NCBI GenBank assembly: GCA_937896495.1
Contig: CALBNQ010000231.1
Location: 1-16,855, forward strand
Reading direction: 5' to 3'
Origin: an uncultured archaeon
GTDB taxonomy: Archaea > Thermoproteota > Nitrososphaeria > Nitrososphaerales > Nitrosopumilaceae
Length of the DNA: 16,855 bases
Shown: positions 1 to 5,888 of the stretch, piece by piece
Layout: the number at the start of each line of letters is the position of its first letter
Position numbering within the stretch: the stretch's first letter is position 1
Notes under the pieces: model-generated
Databases searched by the model: none
Seen by the model: the letters and a program-made list of their open reading frames with translations, nothing else
Told to the model about the DNA's origin: nothing
Program-made: the position numbers and the translations under genes

Positions 1-1283
1 CCTTTAGATGCCTTCATCATACTCTTTGAATTTTTATAATTTTTTAACAATTCTTTTACTTCACTTTCAGGCCAACCAGAGCCTCGAGCAATTCTTTTGA
101 TACGTGAAGAATTTAGTAAATCAGGATCTGCCTTTTCACCTTTAGTCATACTTTGAATAATATATCTCCATTTTGAAACTCTTCCTTCCATTTGATTTAC
201 CTGATCACCTTTCACCATTCCTGAAAGACCAGGCATACTATCAAGAAGTCCTTGCAATGAACCCATTTTAGTTACTTCTTCCAATTGATAAAAGAAATCA
301 TCCATATTCATTTTTCCACTTGAAATTCTTTTCATCCTAACATCATCACCTTCATTTTCCAATCGTTTTGCCAGATCTAGTACAGCTTGAATATCTCCCA
401 TTCCAAGTAACCGACCAACAAATCTAGTAGGAGAAAATTTTTCTAAATCATCAATTCGTTCACCGGTTCCAATGTACATTATTTGTGCGCCAGTTGCTGC
501 TGATGCAGCAAGAGCTCCACCGCCTTTTGCAGAACTATCTAATTTTGTAATAATTACACCGCCAACAGGAATCGTTTTATGAAAAGCTTCTGCCTGATTG
601 AAACATTGTTGACCAATTGTTCCATCAATTACAAGTAATGCTAAATCAGGATCTGCTGCTTTGTTGATACGATCCATTTCATCTAGCAGATCTTGTTCTT
701 CTTTATGACGACCAGCTGTATCAATTAAAATTACATCTAATGGTTGACCTTCAAAATGCTTTAACCCATTTCTTACAATATTAGGAGAGTCTTTGTTATT
801 TTCTTCACCATAAACTTCAACATTAGATTTTTCACACATGGTTCGAAGTTGAACTAAAGCTCCAGGTCGATATGTGTCAGCACCCACTACTCCGACTTTG
901 TATCCTTGTCTAGTCAGAAATTTTGCCAGTTTTGAGGCAACAGTAGTTTTTCCACTTCCTTGAATTCCCAACAAAATAATTTTATTTTGTTTTCCAGGTT
1001 TGAAATCGAATTCAGATTCATTTCCTAATAATTTTGATAATTCATCATATAGAATTTTAACAATATGATCTTTACGAGAGAGTCCAGGAGGTGGAGTTTC
1101 GTTTAACGCTCGTTCTTCAAGATGTTTCGTAATTTCAAGAACTAATCGCACATTTACATCAGATTGTAATAATGCTCTTTGAACATCTTTAGATAATTCT
1201 TTAATTAATTCTTCATCGATACCAGAGGATTTTACAATTTTCTTAATTGCATCACCTAAACTAGTCTTCAATCCATCAAGCAT
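1..1283 (-). CDS. srp54: Signal recognition particle GTPase SRP54 (3' end cut by window edge)
   Basis: SRP54/Ffh binds SRP RNA and signal peptides at the ribosome and docks with FtsY in a GTP-dependent way to target proteins to the membrane. I translated the minus strand from the ATG at 1281-1283. About 427 residues are visible: an N-terminal helical bundle (about 1-90), the G domain with the P-loop GIQGSGKTT (about 106-114), the DTAGRH and TKLD motifs, and a methionine-rich M domain with the RNA-binding signature RIKRIARGSGW. The frame stays open to base 1, so roughly the last 15-30 residues are missing. Its start overlaps the end of the upstream Dph6-like gene by 8 bp, so translational coupling is likely. 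SRP19, its partner in SRP assembly, is encoded separately at 7611. Identity is essentially certain. Confidence 0.97.
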   Translation of the reverse strand, partial: MLDGLKTSLGDAIKKIVKSSGIDEELIKELSKDVQRALLQSDVNVRLVLEITKHLEERALNETPPPGLSRKDHIVKILYDELSKLLGNESEFDFKPGKQNKIILLGIQGSGKTTVASKLAKFLTRQGYKVGVVGADTYRPGALVQLRTMCEKSNVEVYGEENNKDSPNIVRNGLKHFEGQPLDVILIDTAGRHKEEQDLLDEMDRINKAADPDLALLVIDGTIGQQCFNQAEAFHKTIPVGGVIITKLDSSAKGGGALAASAATGAQIMYIGTGERIDDLEKFSPTRFVGRLLGMGDIQAVLDLAKRLENEGDDVRMKRISSGKMNMDDFFYQLEEVTKMGSLQGLLDSMPGLSGMVKGDQVNQMEGRVSKWRYIIQSMTKGEKADPDLLNSSRIKRIARGSGWPESEVKELLKNYKNSKSMMKASK

Positions 1284-1965
1284 CGTAATTCAACTCAGCA
1301 TCCACTATTTCAAACCTTCCTCTATAACCGTCCCAACTTTTTTCAAATTTATTAATTTTGATTGGATTGGAAAAAAGAGGACAGTTAATTACAAAGGTTT
1401 CAGCTTCACCCCCTTCAAAATTTAAATTAAATCCAAATTTTTTAGATAATTGTTTTAATGTATCAACATCTAATTTAGAAAGGGTTTGTCCCAACCATGA
1501 ATCATCAAGACCATTAGAAGATACAGTACTCATAATAAAATTAAAGTCAGAGTCGATTAAATCAATCATATATTTTTCAGGTTCAGTGTTCCACAAAGGG
1601 GACACTAAAGATAATCCTAATTTTAAACATATAGTTGAAAATTTTTCTTTTTGGAATTTACTTTTTATTCCACCATGAACTAAACCTTCAATACCAAATT
1701 TTTCTTTTGCAGTTTTTAACAAATCTTCCAACACAATTAATTCATCATCAACATTATCAGAAATTGAATTGATTGTAAGTTGAGGAATATTCATAGATTT
1801 TGATTGTAATTTTGTCCATTGTAAATTAGGGTGATGAAGTAAATGACTCTCATCAGAATGTGCAAAAATACTAAGTAAACATTCTATTTGATGATCTTGT
1901 TTTTTAGCAAGATAAATTGCATATACACTATCCTTACCTCCAGAAAAAAGAGATGCTAGTTTCAT
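1276..1965 (-). CDS. dph6: Dph6-like diphthine--ammonia ligase (PP-loop ATPase)
   Basis: Family role: the last step of diphthamide formation on elongation factor 2, amidating diphthine with ATP and ammonia in the cytoplasm. The 229-residue protein begins with the N-type ATP pyrophosphatase P-loop SGGKDS (residues 8-13). It also has HGGIKSKFQ (about 97-105), SPLW (122-125) and EGGEAET (184-190), the signature set of the MJ0570/Dph6 family. Length matches archaeal members, which lack the C-terminal RidA-like domains of the yeast protein. The ATG at 1963-1965 is the only start that keeps the P-loop. The TGA stop lies inside the SRP54 start region. No convincing TATA box sits at the usual distance, so it may be read through from the aIF5A/sRNA transcript. 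Family membership is clear; the exact substrate is inferred. Confidence 0.9.
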   Translation of the reverse strand: MKLASLFSGGKDSVYAIYLAKKQDHQIECLLSIFAHSDESHLLHHPNLQWTKLQSKSMNIPQLTINSISDNVDDELIVLEDLLKTAKEKFGIEGLVHGGIKSKFQKEKFSTICLKLGLSLVSPLWNTEPEKYMIDLIDSDFNFIMSTVSSNGLDDSWLGQTLSKLDVDTLKQLSKKFGFNLNFEGGEAETFVINCPLFSNPIKINKFEKSWDGYRGRFEIVDAELNYDA

Positions 1966-2005
1966 TATCTAATAATACAATCAAACAAATGTTTTGAAGT
2001 TATTG

Positions 2006-2010
2006 AAAAA
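2006..2010 (-). terminator. T5 run ending the aIF5A/C-D sRNA transcript
   Basis: Five T residues (minus strand) directly follow the GGATGC/GCATCC terminal stem of the sRNA. The same stem plus U-run could both mature the sRNA and terminate transcription. Archaeal termination usually needs only a T-run. Confidence 0.5.
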
Positions 2011-2076
2011 GGATGCTTCATTACTCATAATCCTCATCATAAAATCAGACGGCTTTTCCGCTCATCATCAGCATCC
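2011..2076 (-). ncRNA. Box C/D guide sRNA (2'-O-methylation guide), predicted to target C34 of a CAU tRNA
   Basis: On the minus strand, 66 nt read in order: terminal stem GGATGC (2076-2071), box C ATGATGA (2068-2062), a 13-nt guide GCGGAAAAGCCGT (2061-2049), box D' CTGA (2048-2045), spacer TTTT, box C' ATGATGA (2040-2034), a 12-nt guide GGATTATGAGTA (2033-2022), box D ATGA (2021-2018, one base off CTGA), and closing stem GCATCC (2016-2011). A T5 run follows at 2010-2006. Near-equal 12-13 nt guides are the hallmark of archaeal C/D sRNAs. The RNA begins 3 nt after the aIF5A stop codon, so it may be processed from that transcript. The D guide is complementary to ACTCATAATCC, an anticodon loop with CAU. 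The fifth base from box D pairs with the C of CAU (position 34). No target was recognised for the D' guide. Confidence 0.85.
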
Positions 2077-2079
2077 GAA

Positions 2080-2490
2080 TTAACTCTTAATTCTCATTAT
2101 TTTGGTTTTATCCATAACAACCCAGTATTCTACATTTTGTCCATTTTCTAATTTTCCTTTTACTTCATCATCAATCAAACTGATATCTAATGTTTCAAAG
2201 GTTTCAGAATCCATTACTTGTATTACATCGCCATTAATGGAGATAATCTGTCCAACTTTTTTGTTAATCATGGGTATATGGATTTGCATGCTAACTGGTC
2301 CCACATGAGGTCGTTTTTGACCATCAAAAATTCCTTCAGCTACAATACGTGCCTTTGCTGAACCGTGTTTTCCAGGTTTTGATGTATCATATTCTTTGAT
2401 TTGGCATGGTTCTCCACTTGGTTGATCTGTATGAGGTAACAAAATGTATGAACCAATTTTCAAAGAACCAAGATCACCAGGTTTACTCAT
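2080..2490 (-). CDS. eif5A: Translation factor aIF5A (hypusine-containing)
   Basis: aIF5A binds the ribosome near the E site and helps peptide-bond formation and elongation through difficult sequences. Its activity depends on a lysine modified to (deoxy)hypusine. The 136-residue protein has the SH3-like N-terminal domain with the modification loop TSKPGKHGSAK; by alignment the modified lysine is K41. An OB-fold C-terminal domain follows (about residues 70-136). Length is normal for the family. The ATG at 2488-2490 lies about 25 bp from a TATA box, so the mRNA is probably leaderless. A box C/D sRNA starts 3 nt after the stop codon, and the diphthamide ligase gene follows, which groups three translation-modification functions. 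Identity is very secure. Confidence 0.96.
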   Translation of the reverse strand: MSKPGDLGSLKIGSYILLPHTDQPSGEPCQIKEYDTSKPGKHGSAKARIVAEGIFDGQKRPHVGPVSMQIHIPMINKKVGQIISINGDVIQVMDSETFETLDISLIDDEVKGKLENGQNVEYWVVMDKTKIMRIKS

Positions 2491-2510
2491 AAAAAAATTG
2501 TTTTTTGTCG

Positions 2511-2520
2511 AATATTAAAA
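2511..2520 (-). promoter_or_regulatory. TATA box of aIF5A
   Basis: TTTTAATATT on the minus strand, centred about 25 bp before the aIF5A ATG. It sits only just before the end of the upstream 204-residue gene (stop at 2525-2527). Confidence 0.55.
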
Positions 2521-2524
2521 CTTT

Positions 2525-3139
2525 CTACTTTAGCTGTTCAAGTATGGATAAACTCATCAAACTAGTCATTTGTAATCCTTTTCGAGTAACATCACGTACA
2601 GTTTGGTCACAATATTTCTTTACACTTTGATGACTCTTTTCACTAACAATCTCAAGTACTACAATATTTTCAGAATAAGGAAATGTGAATTTATCAGGAA
2701 TTAAAGAGAATGTAGATAGTGTTCCAAATCCAGCTTTTTCAAGTTTATCACGTCTTAGTAAGATATGTGCAAGTTCAGAGAAAATATTCTCATCATCATC
2801 AGGTTCCATGTAATATACAGAAACAAAAGTGGTATCTCCAATCAAAAATCTTTGAAACAAGTCATCTTGAATATTAAATACAAAAGAAGTTTTATTTTGA
2901 TTATGAATTGTAAAATCTTTTGAGATTTTAGTATGATCTTTGAATTTTCCTAGAAGATAGTGATTTGTAGCACCTGAAAAATAAGGTTTACTATCAGAAG
3001 AAAAAGTTCCAGTTACAAAATAAAGAGATTCAATATTTTTTGAATTCATCCAAGATTCTTTTAATGAAATGGATTCATGAGAGTGTAAATAAGGAGCACA
3101 CACATAACCTGAAAAAACAGATTCTAATTTAGACAACAA
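2525..3139 (-). CDS. Protein of unknown function (204 aa)
   Basis: I do not recognise a family. The 204-residue product has no signal peptide, membrane segment or cysteine motif. It is a mixed alpha/beta-looking soluble protein with aromatic-rich strands (YLHSH, YFVTGTF, FVSVYYMEPDDDENIF). An acidic stretch (about 112-118) precedes a helix containing LAHILLRRDKLEKAG. A C-terminal segment SVKKYCDQTVRDVTRKG ends in a hydrophobic helix. The start is TTG at 3137-3139, followed at once by a second TTG; no in-frame ATG or GTG occurs upstream for at least 15 codons. Coding potential is supported by its full use of the space, its codon usage and a TATA-like box before it. It is transcribed toward aIF5A with a 34-bp gap. 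Confidence 0.7.
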   Translation of the reverse strand: MLSKLESVFSGYVCAPYLHSHESISLKESWMNSKNIESLYFVTGTFSSDSKPYFSGATNHYLLGKFKDHTKISKDFTIHNQNKTSFVFNIQDDLFQRFLIGDTTFVSVYYMEPDDDENIFSELAHILLRRDKLEKAGFGTLSTFSLIPDKFTFPYSENIVVLEIVSEKSHQSVKKYCDQTVRDVTRKGLQMTSLMSLSILEQLK

Positions 3140-3141
3140 AG

Positions 3142-3160
3142 TATTCGGTTTTTCTGAATA
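3142..3160 (-). repeat. Inverted repeat just upstream of the 204-aa gene start
   Basis: Minus strand TATTCAG-AAAAA-CCGAATA: seven positions pair (one is a G-T wobble) around a 5-nt spacer, ending 2 bp before the TTG start. It spans the stretch between the TATA-like box and the start, so it could be an operator or a start-proximal hairpin. Confidence 0.35.
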
Positions 3161-3167
3161 TTTATGC
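3158..3167 (-). promoter_or_regulatory. TATA-like box of the 204-aa gene
   Basis: GCATAAATAT on the minus strand, about 23 bp before the TTG start, consistent with a leaderless mRNA. Confidence 0.4.
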
Positions 3168-3210
3168 TTATTATGAATAACATAGGATTTATCAGATTTG
3201 CTTCGATAGT

Positions 3211-3219
3211 TTTTTAATA
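3211..3219 (+). promoter_or_regulatory. TATA box of tRNA-Tyr
   Basis: TTTTTAATA centred about 27 bp before the mature 5' end of the tRNA, so transcription would begin at or next to the first base of the tRNA. Confidence 0.5.
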
Positions 3220-3241
3220 GCAGGAAAGTTAATTTTTTTGT

Positions 3242-3368
3242 CCCGTGGTAGCTCAGCCTGGTAGAGCTTCCGGCTGTAGTTGTTGGCTTTAGATGGCTGA
3301 CCGAATAACAGCATATCAGGCATACAGAAACCGGGTTGTCGGTGGTTCAATTCCGCCCCGCGGGACCA
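3242..3368 (+). tRNA. tRNA-Tyr: tRNA-Tyr(GUA) with a 50-nt intron, CCA encoded
   Basis: A full cloverleaf folds once the intron is removed. Acceptor CCCGTGG (3242-3248) pairs with CCGCGGG (3358-3364), with one T-G wobble. D stem GCTC/GAGC is at 3251-3254 and 3264-3267. Anticodon stem TCCGG (3269-3273) pairs with CCGGG (3331-3335). The loop C-T-GTA-G places anticodon GTA at 3276-3278. The variable region is TTGTC, and the T stem GGTGG/CCGCC encloses TTCAATT. Discriminator A3365 and CCA (3366-3368) are encoded. The C1-G72 pair is the archaeal/eukaryotic identity element for tyrosine, which agrees with the anticodon. Confidence 0.96.
3280..3329 (+). other. tRNA-Tyr intron with bulge-helix-bulge splice site
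   Basis: The 50-nt intron lies after position 37, the canonical site. Central helix CTGT (3274-3277) pairs with ACAG (3324-3327). It is flanked by 3-nt bulges AGT (3278-3280) and AAA (3328-3330), each cut between its second and third base. The outer helix is the CCGG/CCGG anticodon stem. The inner helix inside the intron is weak, so the motif is closer to the relaxed form. Cleavage would be by the archaeal tRNA splicing endonuclease. Confidence 0.85.
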
Positions 3369-3374
3369 CAATTG

Positions 3375-3379
3375 TTTTT
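3375..3379 (+). terminator. T5 run after tRNA-Tyr
   Basis: A run of five T residues begins 7 nt after the encoded CCA, in an AT-rich stretch; a typical archaeal T-tract terminator position. Confidence 0.45.
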
Positions 3380-3465
3380 AAAATTAAAAAATAGTTGTAA
3401 AAATAATAAAAAGATAGACTAGTTTAAGAAAACAAAGAAGAAATCTTAAATTAAAAATTTAATGT

Positions 3466-3657
3466 CTATTCTGTTTTTTTGACTTTTTGAGCAGCTGGGC
3501 CTTTTTGACCTTCACCAATCTCAAATTCGACTTTATCGCCTTCGTTGATAAATCCGTCAACATCTGTCTTGTGAACAAATAGATCGTCTCCACCTTCTCT
3601 TTCGATAAAACCAAAGCCCTTAGTTCTGTTGAACCATTTTACGGTACCTTGTTCCAT
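3466..3657 (-). CDS. cspA: Cold-shock domain protein (CspA family)
   Basis: This is a single OB-fold nucleic-acid-binding protein of 63 residues, the compact bacterial CspA length. It binds single-stranded RNA/DNA and acts as an RNA chaperone, often at low temperature. RNP1 (KGFGFI, 13-18) and RNP2 (DLFVH, 25-29) are intact, as is the N-terminal GTVKWFN. Family knowledge: Csp proteins are common in bacteria and rare in archaea but occur in mesophilic marine groups, so ancient transfer from bacteria is the usual explanation. The gene stands alone on the minus strand with its own TATA box. Two near-identical 12-13 bp direct repeats bracket that box. Identity is secure; its physiological role here is inferred. 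Confidence 0.95.
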   Translation of the reverse strand: MEQGTVKWFNRTKGFGFIEREGGDDLFVHKTDVDGFINEGDKVEFEIGEGQKGPAAQKVKKTE

Positions 3658-3664
3658 TTGATTT

Positions 3665-3708
3665 TCAAAAACAGATTCACTATATTAACTAAGATATCAA
3701 AACAGATT
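3665..3708 (-). promoter_or_regulatory. Direct repeats flanking the cspA TATA box
   Basis: On the minus strand, AATCTGTTTTGA (3708-3697) and AATCTGTTTTTGA (3677-3665) repeat with about 32 bp periodicity, roughly three helical turns. They bracket the TATA-like GTTAATATA (3681-3689), which lies about 28 bp before the cspA ATG. The start-proximal copy would overlap the transcription start. This suggests a regulator site; no known regulator was recognised. Confidence 0.45.
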
Positions 3709-3722
3709 GTGTAAAAATGGTT

Positions 3723-4034
3723 CTAGAAATCTCTAGCAATATGGTTATTTTCTTTTAACCATTCTACTTGTGGAAGTGTGAATCGCCAAACAATATCTCC
3801 ACGTTCTTGTTCTTTAAAATCCCAAGGAGCAATAATTACAATATCATTATCTCTAATCCAAACTCTTCTCTTTAATTTTCCTCTAATGCGACCTCGTCTA
3901 GTTACATTGTCATCACATTTTATCATAACATTTTCACCGCCCAGCATTTTCAAAACACGTCCAAAAAGCTCACCTTCTTCAGGAAGACGGATTTCTTTTA
4001 ATGCACTTTCATTTTTTACTTGGCGCTTACCCAT
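3723..4034 (-). CDS. eif1A: Translation initiation factor aIF1A
   Basis: aIF1A binds the A site of the small ribosomal subunit and helps initiator tRNA recruitment and start selection. The 103-residue protein starts MGKRQ and has the S1-like OB fold with the conserved run RIRGKLKRRVWIRDNDIVI and then the PWDF segment. I chose the ATG at 4032-4034. The reading frame stays open upstream to 4145, but that 37-residue extension is hydrophobic and unrelated to the family, and a TATA box (TATAAGTTATAT, 4059-4070) lies about 29 bp before this ATG. The gene is divergent from the CxxCC protein at 4135. Identity is very secure. Confidence 0.96.
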   Translation of the reverse strand: MGKRQVKNESALKEIRLPEEGELFGRVLKMLGGENVMIKCDDNVTRRGRIRGKLKRRVWIRDNDIVIIAPWDFKEQERGDIVWRFTLPQVEWLKENNHIARDF

Positions 4035-4058
4035 GTTGTTAAATTGTACAATGAGAGC

Positions 4059-4070
4059 ATATAACTTATA
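4059..4070 (-). promoter_or_regulatory. TATA box of aIF1A
   Basis: TATAAGTTATAT on the minus strand, about 29 bp before the ATG at 4034. It supports that start and argues against the longer open frame. Confidence 0.55.
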
Positions 4071-4134
4071 GGGTTTTTTAAAAACAAAAAAGTAACACAT
4101 AAGAAATTTTAGATGTATATGAAAAAGACATAAT

Positions 4135-4698
4135 GTGAAATTCAAGTGTATAGATGAATGTTCTCAATGTTGTGTTGAGAGAGAATATTATCCAAATAAA
4201 GAATTTGGAAAGATTGGAGTATTAATCCTTCCAGAAGAAAAACATAGAATAGAAGAAATTGGAAAAAAACTTGCAATCAAAGTTAACATACTTCCACGAA
4301 TAGGCGTATCTAAAAGTAGAAATTCAAAACCTAAAGTGTTGGCATATCAAATGATGGGAATTGAAAAAAATGGAAACACATGTCCATTTTTAGATACTAG
4401 TGGAGATAATAAATCACCTCATGGAGGATTCCCATGTAATATTTACAATGATAGACCGCTTGCATGTAAAACATATCCATTAGTTGAATCAAATCCAATA
4501 ACACTTGATGAAAAATGTAAATTTTGCAAGGAGCACAAAACTGCAAATGAAAATCTTGATTCAGAAATAGAATCACTTCTCAAAATTAAAAATGAAATGA
4601 AAACAAATGCATCAGTGATTTGGAGATATGCTACAAACATAGGAGAGCAAGAAGATAACTCTTATTTTCAAAATGGATGGATTGTAGAAGAAGAATAA
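4135..4698 (+). CDS. CxxCC-type zinc/iron-chelating protein (YkgJ/UPF0153-like)
   Basis: Family members carry a cysteine cluster proposed to bind zinc or an Fe-S cluster; the biochemical role is not established. The 187-residue product has CIDECSQCC at residues 5-13. It then has C83, the family-typical block PCNIYNDRPLACKTYPL (C101, C111), and a late CKFC pair (C128, C131). A roughly 60-residue segment lies between the first and second cysteine groups. The start is GTG at 4135. The ATG two bases earlier is out of frame and meets a stop at once, and a later start would lose the first cysteines. It is divergent from aIF1A and convergent with the alcohol dehydrogenase. A TATA-like stretch lies at 4104-4121. 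Metal binding is confident; function is unknown. Confidence 0.8.
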   Translation: MKFKCIDECSQCCVEREYYPNKEFGKIGVLILPEEKHRIEEIGKKLAIKVNILPRIGVSKSRNSKPKVLAYQMMGIEKNGNTCPFLDTSGDNKSPHGGFPCNIYNDRPLACKTYPLVESNPITLDEKCKFCKEHKTANENLDSEIESLLKIKNEMKTNASVIWRYATNIGEQEDNSYFQNGWIVEEE

Positions 4699-4720
4699 AA
4701 AAAGTATTTTTTTATTTTTT
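4697..4720 (+). terminator. A7-GTA-T7 hairpin between convergent genes
   Basis: AAAAAAA (4697-4703), GTA, then TTTTTTT (4707-4713) forms a 7-bp A/T hairpin, followed by another T6 run to 4720. It begins in the stop codon of the CxxCC gene. It could end transcription of that gene; the A-run would give a matching T-tract on the opposite strand for the convergent dehydrogenase. Confidence 0.5.
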
Positions 4721-4741
4721 AGGTAAATAGTATGAAAATTA

Positions 4742-5794
4742 TTATGGATTAATTACTGCACGGCCAATAATTTTTCTGGCTTTAAGATCATCAAGTGCAG
4801 TGTTTGCATCATCCAAAGTATATCTTTTAGATATAACAGGATTGATTGTACCTTTTCTTGCAAGGTCTAGTAATTCAACCATATCAGCATAATTTCCAGT
4901 ATATGCGCCCTGAATTGTAATAGACTTTAACGGAATAGTTACTAAGGATAACTCTAAGGAACCACCAAAAAGTCCCACCAGAATCAAGTTTCCTCTCTTT
5001 CGTAAAACAGCCAAACCGGTTTTTACAGTAGGAGGAGCATTGACAAAATCAACTACACTATCTGCTCCCTTATCATTACATACTGAGAGAATTTTTTGAA
5101 CAGCATCTGAATCTTTTGAGTTTATTATAAAATCAGCACCCATCTCTTTTGCAGTTTCTAATTTAGCATCATCCAAATCGACACAAACAATTTTTGCAGA
5201 AGAGATTGCATGTGCAATTTGTACACCCATTAACCCTAATCCACCAGCTCCAATGATTACTAGGAACTCAGGGGAATTGAGGTTTGCTTTTTTGATGGCA
5301 GTGTATGCAGTTAAACCAGAGCATGCCAATGAAGTAGCAGCATCAGGATCAACACCATCAAGTTTTGCTAAATATTTAGAGTTAGGAATTAAAGAATAAT
5401 CAGAATATCCACCATCTTGAAAAACACCAATAGAGCGAGGGGCATCACAAAGGTTTTCATTTTGAACTTTACATGCAGGACATTCACCACATCCAATCCA
5501 AGGAAAAACTAAGACTTTGTCTCCAACTGATACATCAGATACATCATTACCTACTGCATCAACGGTTCCAACAATTTCATGGCCAGGAGTTACAGGGTAT
5601 TTTACGCCTCTGTCTGTAACTTTCATAAATTGACCATCCCCCATATCATATCCACCTTCCCACAAATGTAGATCGCTATGACATACACCTACAGATTGAA
5701 CTTTGACTAGAACTTGAGTTCCCTGAGGTTTTGGTGTTTCAGAATCAACTACTGCAAGAGGTTCATTTGGACCAGTAATTCTTGCAGATTTCAT
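4742..5794 (-). CDS. adh: Zinc-dependent alcohol dehydrogenase (medium-chain, Sulfolobus ADH-like)
   Basis: This 350-residue NAD(P)-dependent medium-chain dehydrogenase reversibly oxidises alcohols or reduces aldehydes. Visible features are the catalytic zinc ligands C38, H72 (in GHE) and probably C158; the structural zinc cysteines C102, C105, C108 and C116; the Rossmann motif GAGGLG (182-187); and D206 at the end of the second strand, which favours NAD(H). The insert GVKYPVTPGHE and overall plan resemble the Sulfolobus solfataricus ADH. A semialdehyde reductase role in the thaumarchaeal 3-hydroxypropionate/4-hydroxybutyrate carbon-fixation cycle is possible, because such enzymes include zinc ADHs in Sulfolobales, but no neighbour supports it. 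ATG start at 5792-5794, with a TATA box about 26 bp upstream. Confidence 0.92.
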   Translation of the reverse strand: MKSARITGPNEPLAVVDSETPKPQGTQVLVKVQSVGVCHSDLHLWEGGYDMGDGQFMKVTDRGVKYPVTPGHEIVGTVDAVGNDVSDVSVGDKVLVFPWIGCGECPACKVQNENLCDAPRSIGVFQDGGYSDYSLIPNSKYLAKLDGVDPDAATSLACSGLTAYTAIKKANLNSPEFLVIIGAGGLGLMGVQIAHAISSAKIVCVDLDDAKLETAKEMGADFIINSKDSDAVQKILSVCNDKGADSVVDFVNAPPTVKTGLAVLRKRGNLILVGLFGGSLELSLVTIPLKSITIQGAYTGNYADMVELLDLARKGTINPVISKRYTLDDANTALDDLKARKIIGRAVINP

Positions 5795-5815
5795 AGTTGG
5801 AACTTCTCTATTAAC

Positions 5816-5824
5816 AATATAAGA
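5816..5824 (-). promoter_or_regulatory. TATA box of the alcohol dehydrogenase
   Basis: CTTATATTG on the minus strand, about 26 bp before the ATG; the mRNA is probably leaderless. Confidence 0.5.
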
Positions 5825-5856
5825 GTTGACTGGAAATGAGAAAAAAATAGAGCCGT

Positions 5857-5868
5857 TAGATATTATTG
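5857..5868 (+). promoter_or_regulatory. TATA box of scpA
   Basis: TAGATATTATTG centred about 26 bp before the GTG start at 5889, supporting that start and a leaderless mRNA. Confidence 0.5.
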
Positions 5869-5888
5869 AATAAAAAGACAGTGTTTGT

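Noticed and set aside
3280-3329. Box C/D-like elements inside the tRNA-Tyr intron (GATGG, CTGA)
   Set aside because: No true ATGATGA box and no C'/D' arrangement; the intron is only 50 nt and the resemblance is slight.
4035-4145. 37-residue N-terminal extension of the aIF1A reading frame
   Set aside because: It is hydrophobic and unlike the family, it overlaps the divergent gene's start, and a TATA box at 4059-4070 lies inside it at leaderless distance from the internal ATG.
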